From Patescibacteria group bacterium UBA661 (GTDB lineage Bacteria > Patescibacteriota > Minisyncoccia > Phycocordibacterales > UBA918), in NCBI GenBank assembly GCA_002299465.1, contig DBNX01000001.1, positions 9,593-47,135 on the forward strand: a stretch of DNA of 37,543 bases. Direction: 5' to 3'. Shown in pieces: positions 1-7,801 of this stretch; the first letter of the stretch is position 1; every line of letters starts with the position of its first letter. The translations under genes and the position numbers were made by a program. The notes beneath the pieces are model-generated. The model ran no database searches. It saw only the letters and a program-made list of their open reading frames with translations, and was not told the DNA's origin.

Positions 1-100
1 TTGTGTCCGATACAGGACTTGAAACTTACAGTTTCAGTACCCCAATTGGATAATTTGTTTCGTTGCACTCACCAAATTATCTCAATCGGGCTTCAAGTCC
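1..100 (-). repeat. tRNA-Val 3'-tail hairpin element (copy A)
   Basis: Positions 1-23 are a perfect direct copy of 154-176, the T-arm/acceptor 3' tail of tRNA-Val plus 3 nt of trailer; the copy may run past the window edge. Next to it lies a 22-nt block (19-40) identical to 2054-2075, which contains a 7-bp hairpin. Then comes a hairpin whose arms are about 41-57 and 73-90, with loop region 54-72. The T-arm piece (15-23) is present inverted at 92-100. The whole 15-100 stretch can fold back on itself. The layout matches the tRNA-Ser element at 2028-2197. Function unknown. Confidence 0.8.
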
Positions 101-156
101 AGTCTCAGACCAAAATTATAGTCAAAAAATCTTCCAGTTTTTTCTCCTTAATTTTG

Positions 157-229
157 TGTCCGATACAGGACTTGAACCTGTGACCTCTACAATGTCAATG
201 TAGCGCTCTACCAGCTGAGCTAACCGGAC
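157..229 (-). tRNA. tRNA-Val (anticodon GAC)
   Basis: The reverse complement folds as a complete 73-nt cloverleaf. The acceptor stem GTCCGGT pairs with ATCGGAC, the D arm is TAGCTC...GAGC, the anticodon stem CTACA/TGTAG encloses loop TTGACAT (GAC at 194-196), and the T arm is ACAGG TTCAAGT CCTGT. The discriminator is A and no CCA is encoded, so a CCA-adding enzyme is needed. The last 20 or so nt, plus 3 nt of trailer, occur again at 1-23. Confidence 0.95.
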
Positions 230-273
230 AGTGGTAAGTCACAGTATACCGAAAGAATCAAAGTCTGCAATTT

Positions 274-1017
274 TTAGCTACCGACAGACGGGGCGTCTCT
301 GTCTATCTGCGCAACAATACCAGCGTGGTCGCTCAGACCAAATTGAAGACGGACTGAGCTAGCTCGGTAGGGAGTTTGAGTCAGTAGGTAATCGACCAGA
401 TATCTGTCCAGTGGATTATCAGTAACTTCTTTTCTGGCAAGAGTGTGCCAGACGGGATCCAGACTACTTTTGTAGGACTTTGGGATGGCGTCAGCGTAGA
501 GAGTTGTTAAGTCAGCGTAGAGTTCGTTGTAGCCGCGGGGAATGTTGAGGTCGCCACACAGAAAGTGCGGTTCTTCCTCCGCTAATGCGGTAAGCATCGA
601 AGCGACACCAGTTCGTTGGTGATCATCAGTTAAACCATCTTTTGTCACCATAACGTGAGTAGTCGCAACGCGGTAGAGTTTATCTTCAAAATCTAGTTCC
701 GCTATTAAGTAAGGGTGCGAAATACTCCCAGCTTTATTGGTGGCCTCATATTCAATTATGTCCAAATGAGCACGGTGATAGTAATGGGCGCGGGCGGTAA
801 ATTTTTGCTTAGTGGCAATTGCTACCCCCATCGTGAATGGACCTTTGTGACACATCGGGGCGAAGCTAGTCTGGTAGCCAAAAGACTCGAGAGTAGGGAG
901 GAAGGTGTTTGGTGCTTCTTGCAAACAAATTACAGTTGGCTTTTCTTGTTGTAAAAAATCGACGACCCTAGACAAATGCTTGTCACTCTCCATATTAAGC
1001 GATACGAGTTTTAACAT
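274..1017 (-). CDS. Endonuclease/exonuclease/phosphatase (EEP) family protein
   Basis: A 247-aa protein with the ordered EEP-fold motifs: N8 in LVSLN, Q33-E34 in CLQEAP, H121 in TTHV, GDLN (D156, N158) and the C-terminal SDH (D230, H231). These residues bind divalent metal and activate water in DNase I/AP-endonuclease/sphingomyelinase relatives. The family hydrolyses phosphodiesters, and the sequence alone does not say whether the substrate is DNA, RNA or a small molecule. There is no signal peptide, so it is probably cytoplasmic. AGGA sits 5 nt before the ATG, one of the few plausible Shine-Dalgarno sites here. It stands alone, 44 nt from the tRNA-Val gene and on the same strand. Confidence 0.85.
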   Translation of the reverse strand: MLKLVSLNMESDKHLSRVVDFLQQEKPTVICLQEAPNTFLPTLESFGYQTSFAPMCHKGPFTMGVAIATKQKFTARAHYYHRAHLDIIEYEATNKAGSISHPYLIAELDFEDKLYRVATTHVMVTKDGLTDDHQRTGVASMLTALAEEEPHFLCGDLNIPRGYNELYADLTTLYADAIPKSYKSSLDPVWHTLARKEVTDNPLDRYLVDYLLTQTPYRASSVRLQFGLSDHAGIVAQIDRDAPSVGS

Positions 1018-1600
1018 AATTATCCTATGATACCAGCCAATTTTTGACTAAGATAAGGCGCGGATGTTTATAAGGAGGATCCGCCACCGAGTGTTTCGTG
1101 TTAATCTTAAGTGAGGTACTTTGAGTCGTTTATTTTATTAAAAAATTGGTATTAATTAATTTATGAACATCAGTAATAAGCAAGCAGTTGTTTGGTTTTT
1201 ATCACTAGGTATGTCGTTCGCCATTGGTAACTACTGGGCTGGTTTTATGTAATTTGGTCAAATAATTTAGGCGGTACTGGCTATTTCAAATTCTCTCCTC
1301 AGCCAACCCGGGCTTGTTTGGTTGTATTTAAATTGTAAACGGTTTGGCTACAGCTTTGAAAAAAGTAGAAAAGAATAGTCGTAATGACCCAAAAGTGATG
1401 AGATAACTCGGAATTTGTTTATCCGCTTCTGTTTTAGAGAAAAACCTTTTTTCTCGATTGATTTTATTATTTTTTCGTAGTTTCTCGGCGTAAACACAGC
1501 TCTTTGTTTATTGTAGGTTAAAAGCAAAATCTTGGACGGAAAATACAACCTTGGCAGATGACAAGTTGTAAGGATGGGTTTAATTTTGGGTCTTTGCTGA
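1018..1600. other. Long intergenic region
   Basis: No convincing gene of normal length. It contains an inverted repeat GCGGAT...ATCCGC enclosing AAGGAGG near 1061-1083, a possible 29-codon membrane peptide (1163-1252) and an AT-rich hairpin near 1435-1458 (GAGAAAAA/TTTTTCTC). The hairpin could end transcription of the zinc-ribbon gene. An open frame crossing 1348-1701 on the minus strand is composition noise overlapping the zinc-ribbon gene. Confidence 0.4.
1163..1252 (+). CDS. Possible small single-span membrane peptide
   Basis: ATG to TAA encodes 29 residues: a short polar start (MNISNKQA), then a hydrophobic stretch VVWFLSLGMSFAIG, then NYWAGFM. The composition looks like a one-helix membrane peptide rather than random sequence, but there is no clear ribosome binding site and no family I recognise. 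It could be chance. Confidence 0.2.
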   Translation: MNISNKQAVVWFLSLGMSFAIGNYWAGFM

Positions 1601-1897
1601 CTAAAAATCAAAGATATTGCCGAGGAGTGATTCTTTGCGTCGTTTACTACTCTGGCTACTGTGGCGTTCGTCACGGTCGTCAAAATCATCGTCGTCATCA
1701 AAATCTCGCCTTCTAGTTTCTTCTCGGGCAGGTGACTGGGCTGGAGTAGCGACCGGTGTTGGCGCTACCGCATCACGAATTTTGTCTAATTCACCTCGAT
1801 CAAGCCACACTCCACGACAAGTCGGACAATAATCAATCTCGACACTGTGACGTTCTGTCATTAATAAATCAACATTGGTACAAACTGGACATTTCAT
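1601..1897 (-). CDS. zf-TFIIB-type zinc-ribbon protein
   Basis: A protein of about 98 aa starting MKCPVC. Two CxxC knuckles (CPVC near the start, CPTC about 23 residues later) are followed by RGVWLDRGELDKI, the signature of the bacterial zf-TFIIB/zinc-ribbon family. A proline-rich linker leads to a very acidic run (DFDDDDDFDD) and a basic C-terminus. The role is unknown, and members occur as single genes in many bacteria. An upstream in-frame ATG at 1906 would add MSI; I chose the internal ATG because MKCPxC is the usual family start and GAG lies 5 nt before it. A -10-like TATACA lies about 50 nt upstream. Confidence 0.75.
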   Translation of the reverse strand: MKCPVCTNVDLLMTERHSVEIDYCPTCRGVWLDRGELDKIRDAVAPTPVATPAQSPAREETRRRDFDDDDDFDDRDERHSSQSSKRRKESLLGNIFDF

Positions 1898-2027
1898 AAT
1901 ACTCATATTACCGATGTCTACTCAGAATTACAAATTGATTAACTGTATAAAAGCCAACTGCGATATCCACCCCGCCAATCGCTAACGTTCGTCAGTTAGC
2001 AAAAAAGTTTCCTCTAATTTTCTTTTT

Positions 2028-2197
2028 CTCGTTCCGGGCGGAAGCGGAGGGATTTGAAACTTACAGTTTCAGTACAGGTTGTCGCTGGTTTGTTTCGCTT
2101 CACTCACAAGCCCAGCTGGCAACCTTTTCCAATCCGCGTTACGGCTTTTTGGTTCCGTTAGCACTCCACCCCAAACCCTACGCCTCCGCTTCGCCCC
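2028..2197 (-). repeat. tRNA-Ser 3'-tail hairpin element (copy B)
   Basis: 2028-2058 repeats 2221-2251 perfectly (31 bp: T-arm and acceptor 3' tail of tRNA-Ser plus 11 nt of trailer). 2054-2075 is the 22-nt block shared with 19-40. 2075-2127 forms a hairpin (arms AGGTTG.../...CAACCT) whose loop region 2089-2107 matches 54-72 of the Val element at 17 of 19 positions, while the stems differ in sequence. 2170-2196 is a degenerate inverted copy of the tRNA tail. Same architecture as the tRNA-Val element. Confidence 0.8.
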
Positions 2198-2231
2198 GCA
2201 CTCTCCTCAATCATCCCAACCTCGTTCCGGG

Positions 2232-2318
2232 CGGAAGCGGAGGGATTTGAACCCTCGATGGGGTTGCCCCCATGCATGATTTCGAGTCATGTGCCTTCAA
2301 CCACTCAGCCACGCTTCC
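2232..2318 (-). tRNA. tRNA-Ser (anticodon CGA)
   Basis: The reverse complement is an 87-nt class II tRNA. Acceptor GGAAGCG pairs with CGCTTCC, the discriminator is G, and the anticodon stem ATGA/TCAT encloses loop CTCGAAA (CGA). The long variable arm is ATGGGG/CCCCAT, and the T arm is GAGGG TTCAAAT CCCTC. No CCA is encoded. The large variable arm and G discriminator fit serine identity. Confidence 0.95.
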
Positions 2319-2353
2319 TTTGTTTGTAACAATTTTTGTCTGTTTATGACCCA

Positions 2354-2362
2354 TGTTATACT
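2354..2362 (+). promoter_or_regulatory. Extended -10 promoter for bcp
   Basis: TGTTATACT matches the extended -10 form TGnTATAAT with one change. The predicted transcript start lies about 36 nt upstream of the peroxiredoxin ATG. Confidence 0.45.
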
Positions 2363-2405
2363 AGCATCGTTATTAGTTTGCAGCTAGATTTAATGCTAAA
2401 AAGTT

Positions 2406-2915
2406 ATGCCGAAAATGTTAAAAATTGGAAGAATTGCACCATTATTTTCTCTTAAAGATCAGCACAACGAATTAAATACAATCAAATCATATCGGGGGCA
2501 GTGGGTGTTGCTTTATTTTTACCCAAAAGATGATACGCCGGGTTGTACCAAGGAAGCGTGTATGATTACGGAGGTGTACAAAGATTTTTCTCGTCTCAAG
2601 GTCAAGGTGCTTGGTGTGAGCAAAGATAGCGTTCGTTCCCACCAAAAATTTGCGGAAAAATATCAGCTCCCTTTCACTTTGCTATCAGACCCAACGCTGG
2701 AGGTCATCGAAAAATACGGGGCGTTGTTAGTCAAAAGCAAAGCTGGCAAAGAGACCAAGAGCACCAATCGAATCTCTTATTTAATCGATCCAGAAGGTAA
2801 GATTGCCAAAGCTTACCCAGAAGTCGACCCCGCCAATCACGCTCTCTTGCTTCTTAAAGACATCAAGGCGTTACAAAAGGCCGCCAAAGTAGCTGTTAAG
2901 GCAGAGACCGTGTAG
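2406..2915 (+). CDS. bcp: Thioredoxin-dependent peroxiredoxin, BCP/PrxQ type
   Basis: A 169-aa peroxiredoxin. The motif DDTPGCTKEAC supplies the peroxidatic Cys47 and, five residues on, Cys52, the resolving cysteine spacing typical of BCP/PrxQ. These enzymes reduce H2O2 and organic hydroperoxides in the cytoplasm with thioredoxin as reductant. The length and the rest of the fold (VLGVSKDSVRSHQKF, TFLIDPEGKI-like ISYLIDPEGKI) are ordinary. A second in-frame ATG at 2415 is an alternative start. The thioredoxin-reductase-like gene at 16.5 kb could belong to the same pathway, though they are not neighbours. A terminator follows directly. Confidence 0.9.
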   Translation: MPKMLKIGRIAPLFSLKDQHNELNTIKSYRGQWVLLYFYPKDDTPGCTKEACMITEVYKDFSRLKVKVLGVSKDSVRSHQKFAEKYQLPFTLLSDPTLEVIEKYGALLVKSKAGKETKSTNRISYLIDPEGKIAKAYPEVDPANHALLLLKDIKALQKAAKVAVKAETV

Positions 2916-2940
2916 GGAAAATTGCGAGCAAGCGAATGTG

Positions 2941-2975
2941 AAAACCACCAAGACACTTCAGGCTTGGTGGTTTTT
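2941..2975 (+). terminator. Rho-independent terminator after bcp
   Basis: AAACCACCAAG pairs with CTTGGTGGTTT around a 10-nt loop and ends in TTTTT. The T-run runs straight into the -10 element of the next gene. Confidence 0.8.
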
Positions 2976-2983
2976 GCTATACT
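2975..2983 (+). promoter_or_regulatory. Extended -10 promoter, leaderless start
   Basis: TGCTATACT ends 6 nt before the ATG at 2990, so transcription should begin at or next to the start codon. Its first base is the last T of the preceding terminator. Confidence 0.55.
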
Positions 2984-2989
2984 GAAACG

Positions 2990-4234
2990 ATGTTACACAA
3001 ACTGATGATTTTTGTTTTAGTGCTGATTTTATTAAGCGCCTGGTTTTTGTGGCAACGTGAACCGCGCTTAGACCGCGCGTGGAGTATGGACCAAGCTCTA
3101 CCCGCCGAGATAGAAATAAATGGTGATGAGATCACAATTCGCAACGTCCGCAATTTTCGCTACGAATCAATCACTGACTTTATTCCAGATTATTACGACA
3201 CGGTGGTCAGACTATCGGAATTAGAGCGAGTTTATTACATTTTGGAACCCTTCGGTAAGGTGGGGGCCGCCCACTCTTTTTTGTCTTTCGGATTCGCTGA
3301 CGGTCAATACATTGCCATCTCGGTAGAAACCAGAAGAGAGAAGGATGAAAAGTTTTCGCCTTTTTGGGGACTGCTACGAGAGTTTGAGCTTATGTATGTC
3401 ATCGCTGACGAGCGTGATGTTATCAACTTACGTGCCAATTATCGACAACACGATGTCTATTTGTTCCCGACCACACTCAGTCCCGAACAAGCTAAGAAGA
3501 TTTTTGTCAGCATGTTGGGGCGAGCGGAAAAGCTAATGGAGACACCAGAGTTTTACAACACGATTACTAGAAATTGTTTGACTGAAGTTATTCCTCACAT
3601 CAACAAAGCACGAGCCGATACCGCCAACGACCTACCATTTGATTGGCGGATGATACTAGTTGCACATTCTGATTATTGGGCACAAGAACAGGGTCTTATT
3701 GCTCAAGGTTTGTCTATGGCGGAAGCGCGCGAGCGGTACCGGATAAACGAATTAGCCGCTCGTTATAAATACGCTGAGGATTTTTCTAAAATGATTCGGC
3801 AGGTACCAGAGAGGGCAGAAGAAGTAACTGCTCGAGTGGTGGAGGTTGTTGATGGAGATACGATTGTCGTGGAAAAGAATTCAGGGGAAGCGGTAGCGGT
3901 GCGTTATATCGGTATGGATACTCCGGAGTTGGGTAGAGACAGACGACCCTCAGAATGTCTGGCTGAAGCGGCGAGGGAAGCCAACGCGGCACTAGTTTAT
4001 GGCAGGGAAGTAGTGTTAACAAGTGATGTTAGAGGTGAAGATCGGTATGGAAGATGGTTACGTTATGTAACAGTGGCGGGAGTGGATGTGGGGGAAGAAT
4101 TAGTGCGTAGTGGGTACGCTCGTGCCATTCAGATCTACCCCAATTTAGCCAGAGCTGAAACTTATGAGGCGCTCGAAAATAACGCTCAAGCAAACGATAT
4201 TGGTATCTGGGGCGAGCGTTGTGCTGGGAACTAA
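2990..4234 (+). CDS. Membrane-anchored Lnb/DUF4105-like domain fused to a thermonuclease (SNase)
   Basis: 414 aa. Residues 5-21 form a hydrophobic N-terminal segment, either an anchor or an uncleaved signal. Residues ~40-270 resemble the DUF4105/Lnb N-terminal periplasmic domain: AAHSFLSFGF supplies His95 and TRNCLTEV supplies Cys196, candidate catalytic residues of this cysteine-dependent acyltransferase-like family. Residues ~280-412 are a staphylococcal-nuclease domain with VVDGDTIVV, VRYIGMDTPE (Arg, Asp, Thr, Glu of the active site) and DRYGRWLRYV (second Arg), so the nuclease looks intact. It probably faces outside the cytoplasmic membrane and degrades nucleic acid. The combination is unusual. 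No SD; the start is set by the -10 element 6 nt upstream. Confidence 0.75.
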   Translation: MLHKLMIFVLVLILLSAWFLWQREPRLDRAWSMDQALPAEIEINGDEITIRNVRNFRYESITDFIPDYYDTVVRLSELERVYYILEPFGKVGAAHSFLSFGFADGQYIAISVETRREKDEKFSPFWGLLREFELMYVIADERDVINLRANYRQHDVYLFPTTLSPEQAKKIFVSMLGRAEKLMETPEFYNTITRNCLTEVIPHINKARADTANDLPFDWRMILVAHSDYWAQEQGLIAQGLSMAEARERYRINELAARYKYAEDFSKMIRQVPERAEEVTARVVEVVDGDTIVVEKNSGEAVAVRYIGMDTPELGRDRRPSECLAEAAREANAALVYGREVVLTSDVRGEDRYGRWLRYVTVAGVDVGEELVRSGYARAIQIYPNLARAETYEALENNAQANDIGIWGERCAGN

Positions 4235-4339
4235 AGGGATTTAGCTCCTCCGCAAAATCATCTCGTTGAGTGCTTACTTTCGGCATCGGGAAACGAAACC
4301 AAACCTACCACGCAACAACTTGCTTTTTTTATCAAAATA

Positions 4340-4348
4340 TGGTATAAT
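4340..4348 (+). promoter_or_regulatory. Extended -10 promoter
   Basis: TGGTATAAT is a perfect extended -10, predicted to start a transcript about 22 nt before the ATG at 4377. A second TATAAT at 4360-4365 lies 11 nt before the ATG and could give a very short leader. Confidence 0.55.
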
Positions 4349-4376
4349 AAAGAGACTAGTATAATTTTATTTAGTT

Positions 4377-5324
4377 ATGAAAAATACCAAACAGATGATT
4401 TTCAACATCACCGTTAAACAAAAAGCGGTTGTGATTATGTTGCTGTTGGCAATTTTACTAACGCCAATCGCTACTAAAGCTCAAACTCCAGTTTTTCAGC
4501 CGCGAACAGAACAAGAACTTATTGCCTACCTACACGGTATTGTGAAGCAACTGCAGGCGCAGTTGGCAGAACTACAAGCCGCCGAAGCAAGAGGTGAGAC
4601 ACATCGAATTACCCGCACCACTCCCAATCCATTTTTTGTGAATGTGGTGTCAATGGCTCCGACGAGTGTTGATCGAGAAAGAGCAACCTTAAGAGGTGAA
4701 GTCGATAAAGGTGGCTCAGAGTATCTTGATGTTTGGTTTCAGTATGGGGTCGGCAATAATCTTAATCGACAAGCCAACTTATCTCCGGTAACGAGAGAGG
4801 GTCGGCAAGCGGTCTCAGTTCAGATTGATGATTTACGTGATAATACTATGTACAGTTTTCGCTTGGTCGCTGAGGACGAGCGAGGCAACCGACACCTCGG
4901 GCAAGTGCGCACTTTTACAACCATTGCACCAGCTAGTGTGCAGACTTTTTCGGGTCGACCAACAGCTGAAACCGAAGGTTCAACCAATATTCAAGCCGCG
5001 GCTGCGACCGTAAATGGTTTTGTGAGTATGAATGACTACGGTGTGGGAAATGTCTTTTTTGTTTTCGGCACGAGTCGCTCAGCCGTTGCTAATGCTACCG
5101 ACTATGATTCTTTTCGAGAAATCCCAGTCTCAGCGGGAGTAATAATGAAGAGATCTGTTAACGCTAAGTTTACTGGACGCAATTCAGTCAGGATCGGTCT
5201 GTCATCACTCCGCCGGGCTACTCAGTATCACTATCGAGTTTGTGTTGAATATTCTGAAAGAGATGATGGTGTAAACCCAGCACTTCGCTGTGGTCAGATC
5301 GAGAGCTTTACCACTCTTAACTAG
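4377..5324 (+). CDS. Secreted protein with two fibronectin-III-like domains
   Basis: 315 aa. A long N-terminal signal/anchor (hydrophobic core about 18-33, ending TKAQT) is followed by a short amphipathic coiled coil (about 45-72, VKQLQAQLAELQAAEA). Two beta-rich repeats follow, each ending in a Tyr-x-(Y/F)R(V/L) strand and a FTT terminus: YSFRLVAED...VRTFTT near 160-185, and YHYRVCVEY...IESFTT at the C-terminus. That is the pattern of fibronectin-type-III-like modules in secreted CPR proteins. It is probably a surface or extracellular protein for binding or scaffolding; no catalytic residues are evident. It is transcribed alone and faces the convergent ATPase gene. Confidence 0.6.
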   Translation: MKNTKQMIFNITVKQKAVVIMLLLAILLTPIATKAQTPVFQPRTEQELIAYLHGIVKQLQAQLAELQAAEARGETHRITRTTPNPFFVNVVSMAPTSVDRERATLRGEVDKGGSEYLDVWFQYGVGNNLNRQANLSPVTREGRQAVSVQIDDLRDNTMYSFRLVAEDERGNRHLGQVRTFTTIAPASVQTFSGRPTAETEGSTNIQAAAATVNGFVSMNDYGVGNVFFVFGTSRSAVANATDYDSFREIPVSAGVIMKRSVNAKFTGRNSVRIGLSSLRRATQYHYRVCVEYSERDDGVNPALRCGQIESFTTLN

Positions 5325-5395
5325 GGTTTTTGATTGGATGTAATTGTTTTTATAAATAAGTTGTTTGTAGCTAGATCTTAAGTTAAACAGATACT

Positions 5396-7801
5396 TTAAT
5401 TACTCGGACTAAGCTTTAAGAAACGACCGAGCGGTCTTTTCACCATTTCCGTGACGATAAGATAAACAAAAGCCAAAGACACGATGAGTGCCATATCACT
5501 CAGGCTAGGAATGATAAATTCAAAGTAATAAGCCGTCAGTGGAATCATTGGGAGGGCGAGAGTGGTGATGAATGCCAATCCAGAAAGCCAGATTAAAGTC
5601 GGGGCGGGCAGACCGGCTTTTTCGATGGGTAGCATTGACCTGATGGAGAAGAGTAAGACAATCTCAGTAATGACGCTGGCTATAAACCAATTAGTCTGCA
5701 AGACTGCTGGACCTTCCATAAAGAAGAGACCAAACCACATAAAATCAAAAACCGTACTAACTAAACCGAGAGTGATAAAAATAATATACAGTGACCGAAA
5801 GTCATATTTTTGGGGACGGGTTAGTTCTTGTTTGTTGACTCGGTCAAGAGCAATCGCCATCATTGGAAAATCAGACAACAGGTTAAGAAGAAGGAGTTGT
5901 TTGGGTAACATGGGTAGGAAAGTAATGAAAAGCGAACCGATAGCGACAGCATAAAAATTACCAAAATTAGAAACAAGAGTAGCCCTGATGTATTTGAGAG
6001 TGTTGGCGTGAGTTTCTCTACCGAGTCGGATACCCTCAATGATCACTCGTAAATCTGATTTTAATAACACAATATCTGATGTCTCGCGAGCCACATCAGA
6101 AGCTGATTGCACCACCAGTGAAACACTGGCGGCCTTGAGCGCAGCTGCGTCATTGATACCCTCTCCCAAGAAACCAACCGTGTAGCGTTCTCTTAAGAGG
6201 GTAATGAGAGAAAGTTTTTGCTCGGGTGTAGTGCGAGCAAAAACTCGTATCTCGCCGATGCGGTGGTGCTGGACTTCGGTCGGTAGTAAGAAAAAATCAC
6301 TAGCTTCGATGACTTGATCAGGACTTGTCACGAGAGCGACTTCGCGACCAATTGCCTCAGCGACGCGTCGCGAGTCACCAGTGATTATGGTGACAGCTAC
6401 ATTGAGTTCCTTGGCTTGTTCCAGGGTAGCTAGGGTGGATTGTTTAAGAGTGTCAGCAAAAGAGACAAAACCACCAAAGAGCGGTCCGTCACCTAAATCA
6501 TAGCTAACCCCAAGAATCCTGCGCCCGTTGGTTTCTTCGTCTTTAATCCAGTCTCCCACCACTTGCTCAGAAATTAGATTTTGAGCAAAGAAATACTCGG
6601 GACTGCCACGGCGAATATGAATAATTTGTCCGCTCTGATGTCTCACTAGGGCGCCGTTGCTACGTAGTTCTGGATCAAAAGGTTGTTCCTCAAGCAGAGT
6701 GTATTCGCTAACTTGCTGGCGCTGGGGTGACGTCAGGGCTTCGTCGGTAGCTCGGTCAAAGGGTTCGGGATGTTTTTCATTTAGGTCGTGTGCAGTAAGT
6801 CGGGAAAGTACTAGGGGGTGCCAAGGACAATTCGGAATAAGATAATCATTTTTGTACTCCAATTTATTCTCAGTGATGGTGCCGGTTTTGTCGGTACACA
6901 ATAATTCAATCGAGCCCAAGTCATGCACAGCGGAAAGGCGTTTAACAATGACGTGATTTTTGGCTAGTTTAAGCGCGCCGTGGGAAAGCGAGAAAGTCAT
7001 CACTAAAGGTAATGCTTCAGGAATGACAGAAACAGCCAGAGCGATAGCAAAAATTAAGAGATTAGGAATGTCCGCTTCCGGTCCTTCAATAAAAGCGTTA
7101 GCAATAACGACAAAAAGCAGGGTAATGAGGGTGGTGCGGATGATAAAATTACTAATCCGGTCGATGCCTTTGGTCAGTTCAGTTTTATTTTCTAGAGTGG
7201 ATACGGTGTGTGAGATTTTGGCTAGACGAGTGTTTGCGCCGATGGTAGTTACTTCCGCGTAGGCCAAGCCCCGCACTACTACAGTACCTTGCAACAGAGA
7301 TGAGATGGTGGTTGGAGAAAGAGGATTCGCAGCGGTTTTAGTAACTGGTAAGTTTTCGCCAGTGAAAGTAGTTTCGTCTACTTGTAGTCCTTCAGCAAAC
7401 AACACTGTAGCATCAGCGGGTATGATGTCGCCTGATTCCAGTTTCATGATGTCGCCCGGCACCAGATTAGCCACTGGTACTTCTTGGTCTAAATTATTTC
7501 GTCTAACAGTGATGGTTTTGATTAAGTAAGACCTTAATTTATCGGCAGCGGCGTTAGACTTATATTCCTGAAAAATACTAAGGGAGACGCCAAGTAGCAC
7601 AAACAAGACAATGAAACCAGCGTCAAATGTTTCACCGAGAGCAAAAGTTATTACTGCCGCGAGCAGTAGCAAAATAATAAAGACACTTTTAAATTGCCGA
7701 GCCAACAACTTTAGAAAACGCCAGCGGGGTTTTGGTAATTCGTTTTTACCGAACTGTCTTTGGCGGGCGTTTACCTCAGCTGTGGTTAGTCCAGAATACA
7801 T
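5396..7801 (-). CDS. P-type cation-transporting ATPase, MgtA-like
   Basis: 801 aa with the full P-type order: cation-ATPase N-domain, TM pair (~40-80), actuator loop with TGEN, TM4 with VIPEALP, phosphorylation site CTDKTGT, nucleotide-binding domain with RRGSPE, TGD, hinge, and a C-terminal membrane block. VIVKRLSAVHDLG, SNFGNFYAVAIGSLF and FLPMLPKQLLLLNLL resemble Mg2+-importing P3B ATPases (MgtA/MgtB) more than Ca2+ pumps, so Mg2+ or another divalent cation is likely. Odd point: the hinge reads GEGINDAAAL instead of GDGxNDAPAL, with Glu replacing the Mg-coordinating Asp. An extended -10 (TGTTATACT, 7817-7825) lies 15 nt upstream; no SD. Confidence 0.85.
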   Translation of the reverse strand: MYSGLTTAEVNARQRQFGKNELPKPRWRFLKLLARQFKSVFIILLLLAAVITFALGETFDAGFIVLFVLLGVSLSIFQEYKSNAAADKLRSYLIKTITVRRNNLDQEVPVANLVPGDIMKLESGDIIPADATVLFAEGLQVDETTFTGENLPVTKTAANPLSPTTISSLLQGTVVVRGLAYAEVTTIGANTRLAKISHTVSTLENKTELTKGIDRISNFIIRTTLITLLFVVIANAFIEGPEADIPNLLIFAIALAVSVIPEALPLVMTFSLSHGALKLAKNHVIVKRLSAVHDLGSIELLCTDKTGTITENKLEYKNDYLIPNCPWHPLVLSRLTAHDLNEKHPEPFDRATDEALTSPQRQQVSEYTLLEEQPFDPELRSNGALVRHQSGQIIHIRRGSPEYFFAQNLISEQVVGDWIKDEETNGRRILGVSYDLGDGPLFGGFVSFADTLKQSTLATLEQAKELNVAVTIITGDSRRVAEAIGREVALVTSPDQVIEASDFFLLPTEVQHHRIGEIRVFARTTPEQKLSLITLLRERYTVGFLGEGINDAAALKAASVSLVVQSASDVARETSDIVLLKSDLRVIIEGIRLGRETHANTLKYIRATLVSNFGNFYAVAIGSLFITFLPMLPKQLLLLNLLSDFPMMAIALDRVNKQELTRPQKYDFRSLYIIFITLGLVSTVFDFMWFGLFFMEGPAVLQTNWFIASVITEIVLLFSIRSMLPIEKAGLPAPTLIWLSGLAFITTLALPMIPLTAYYFEFIIPSLSDMALIVSLAFVYLIVTEMVKRPLGRFLKLSPSN

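Noticed and set aside
1348..1701. 117-codon minus-strand open frame
   Set aside because: Overlaps the real zinc-ribbon gene in another frame by 101 bp; low-complexity start and no family features.
1..2251. CRISPR array
   Set aside because: The repeats near the tRNAs occur as single spaced pairs with tRNA content and inverted copies, not as regularly spaced repeats with unique spacers; no cas genes present.
2028..2251. attL/attR pair of an integrated element in tRNA-Ser
   Set aside because: Direct repeats of a tRNA tail look like att sites, but the 160-bp interval contains no genes and shares a hairpin with the tRNA-Val locus, so a conventional integrated element is unlikely.
2079..2279. 66-codon plus-strand open frame
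   Set aside because: Reads through the tRNA-Ser repeat element and into the antisense of the tRNA; translation is an artefact of repeat sequence.
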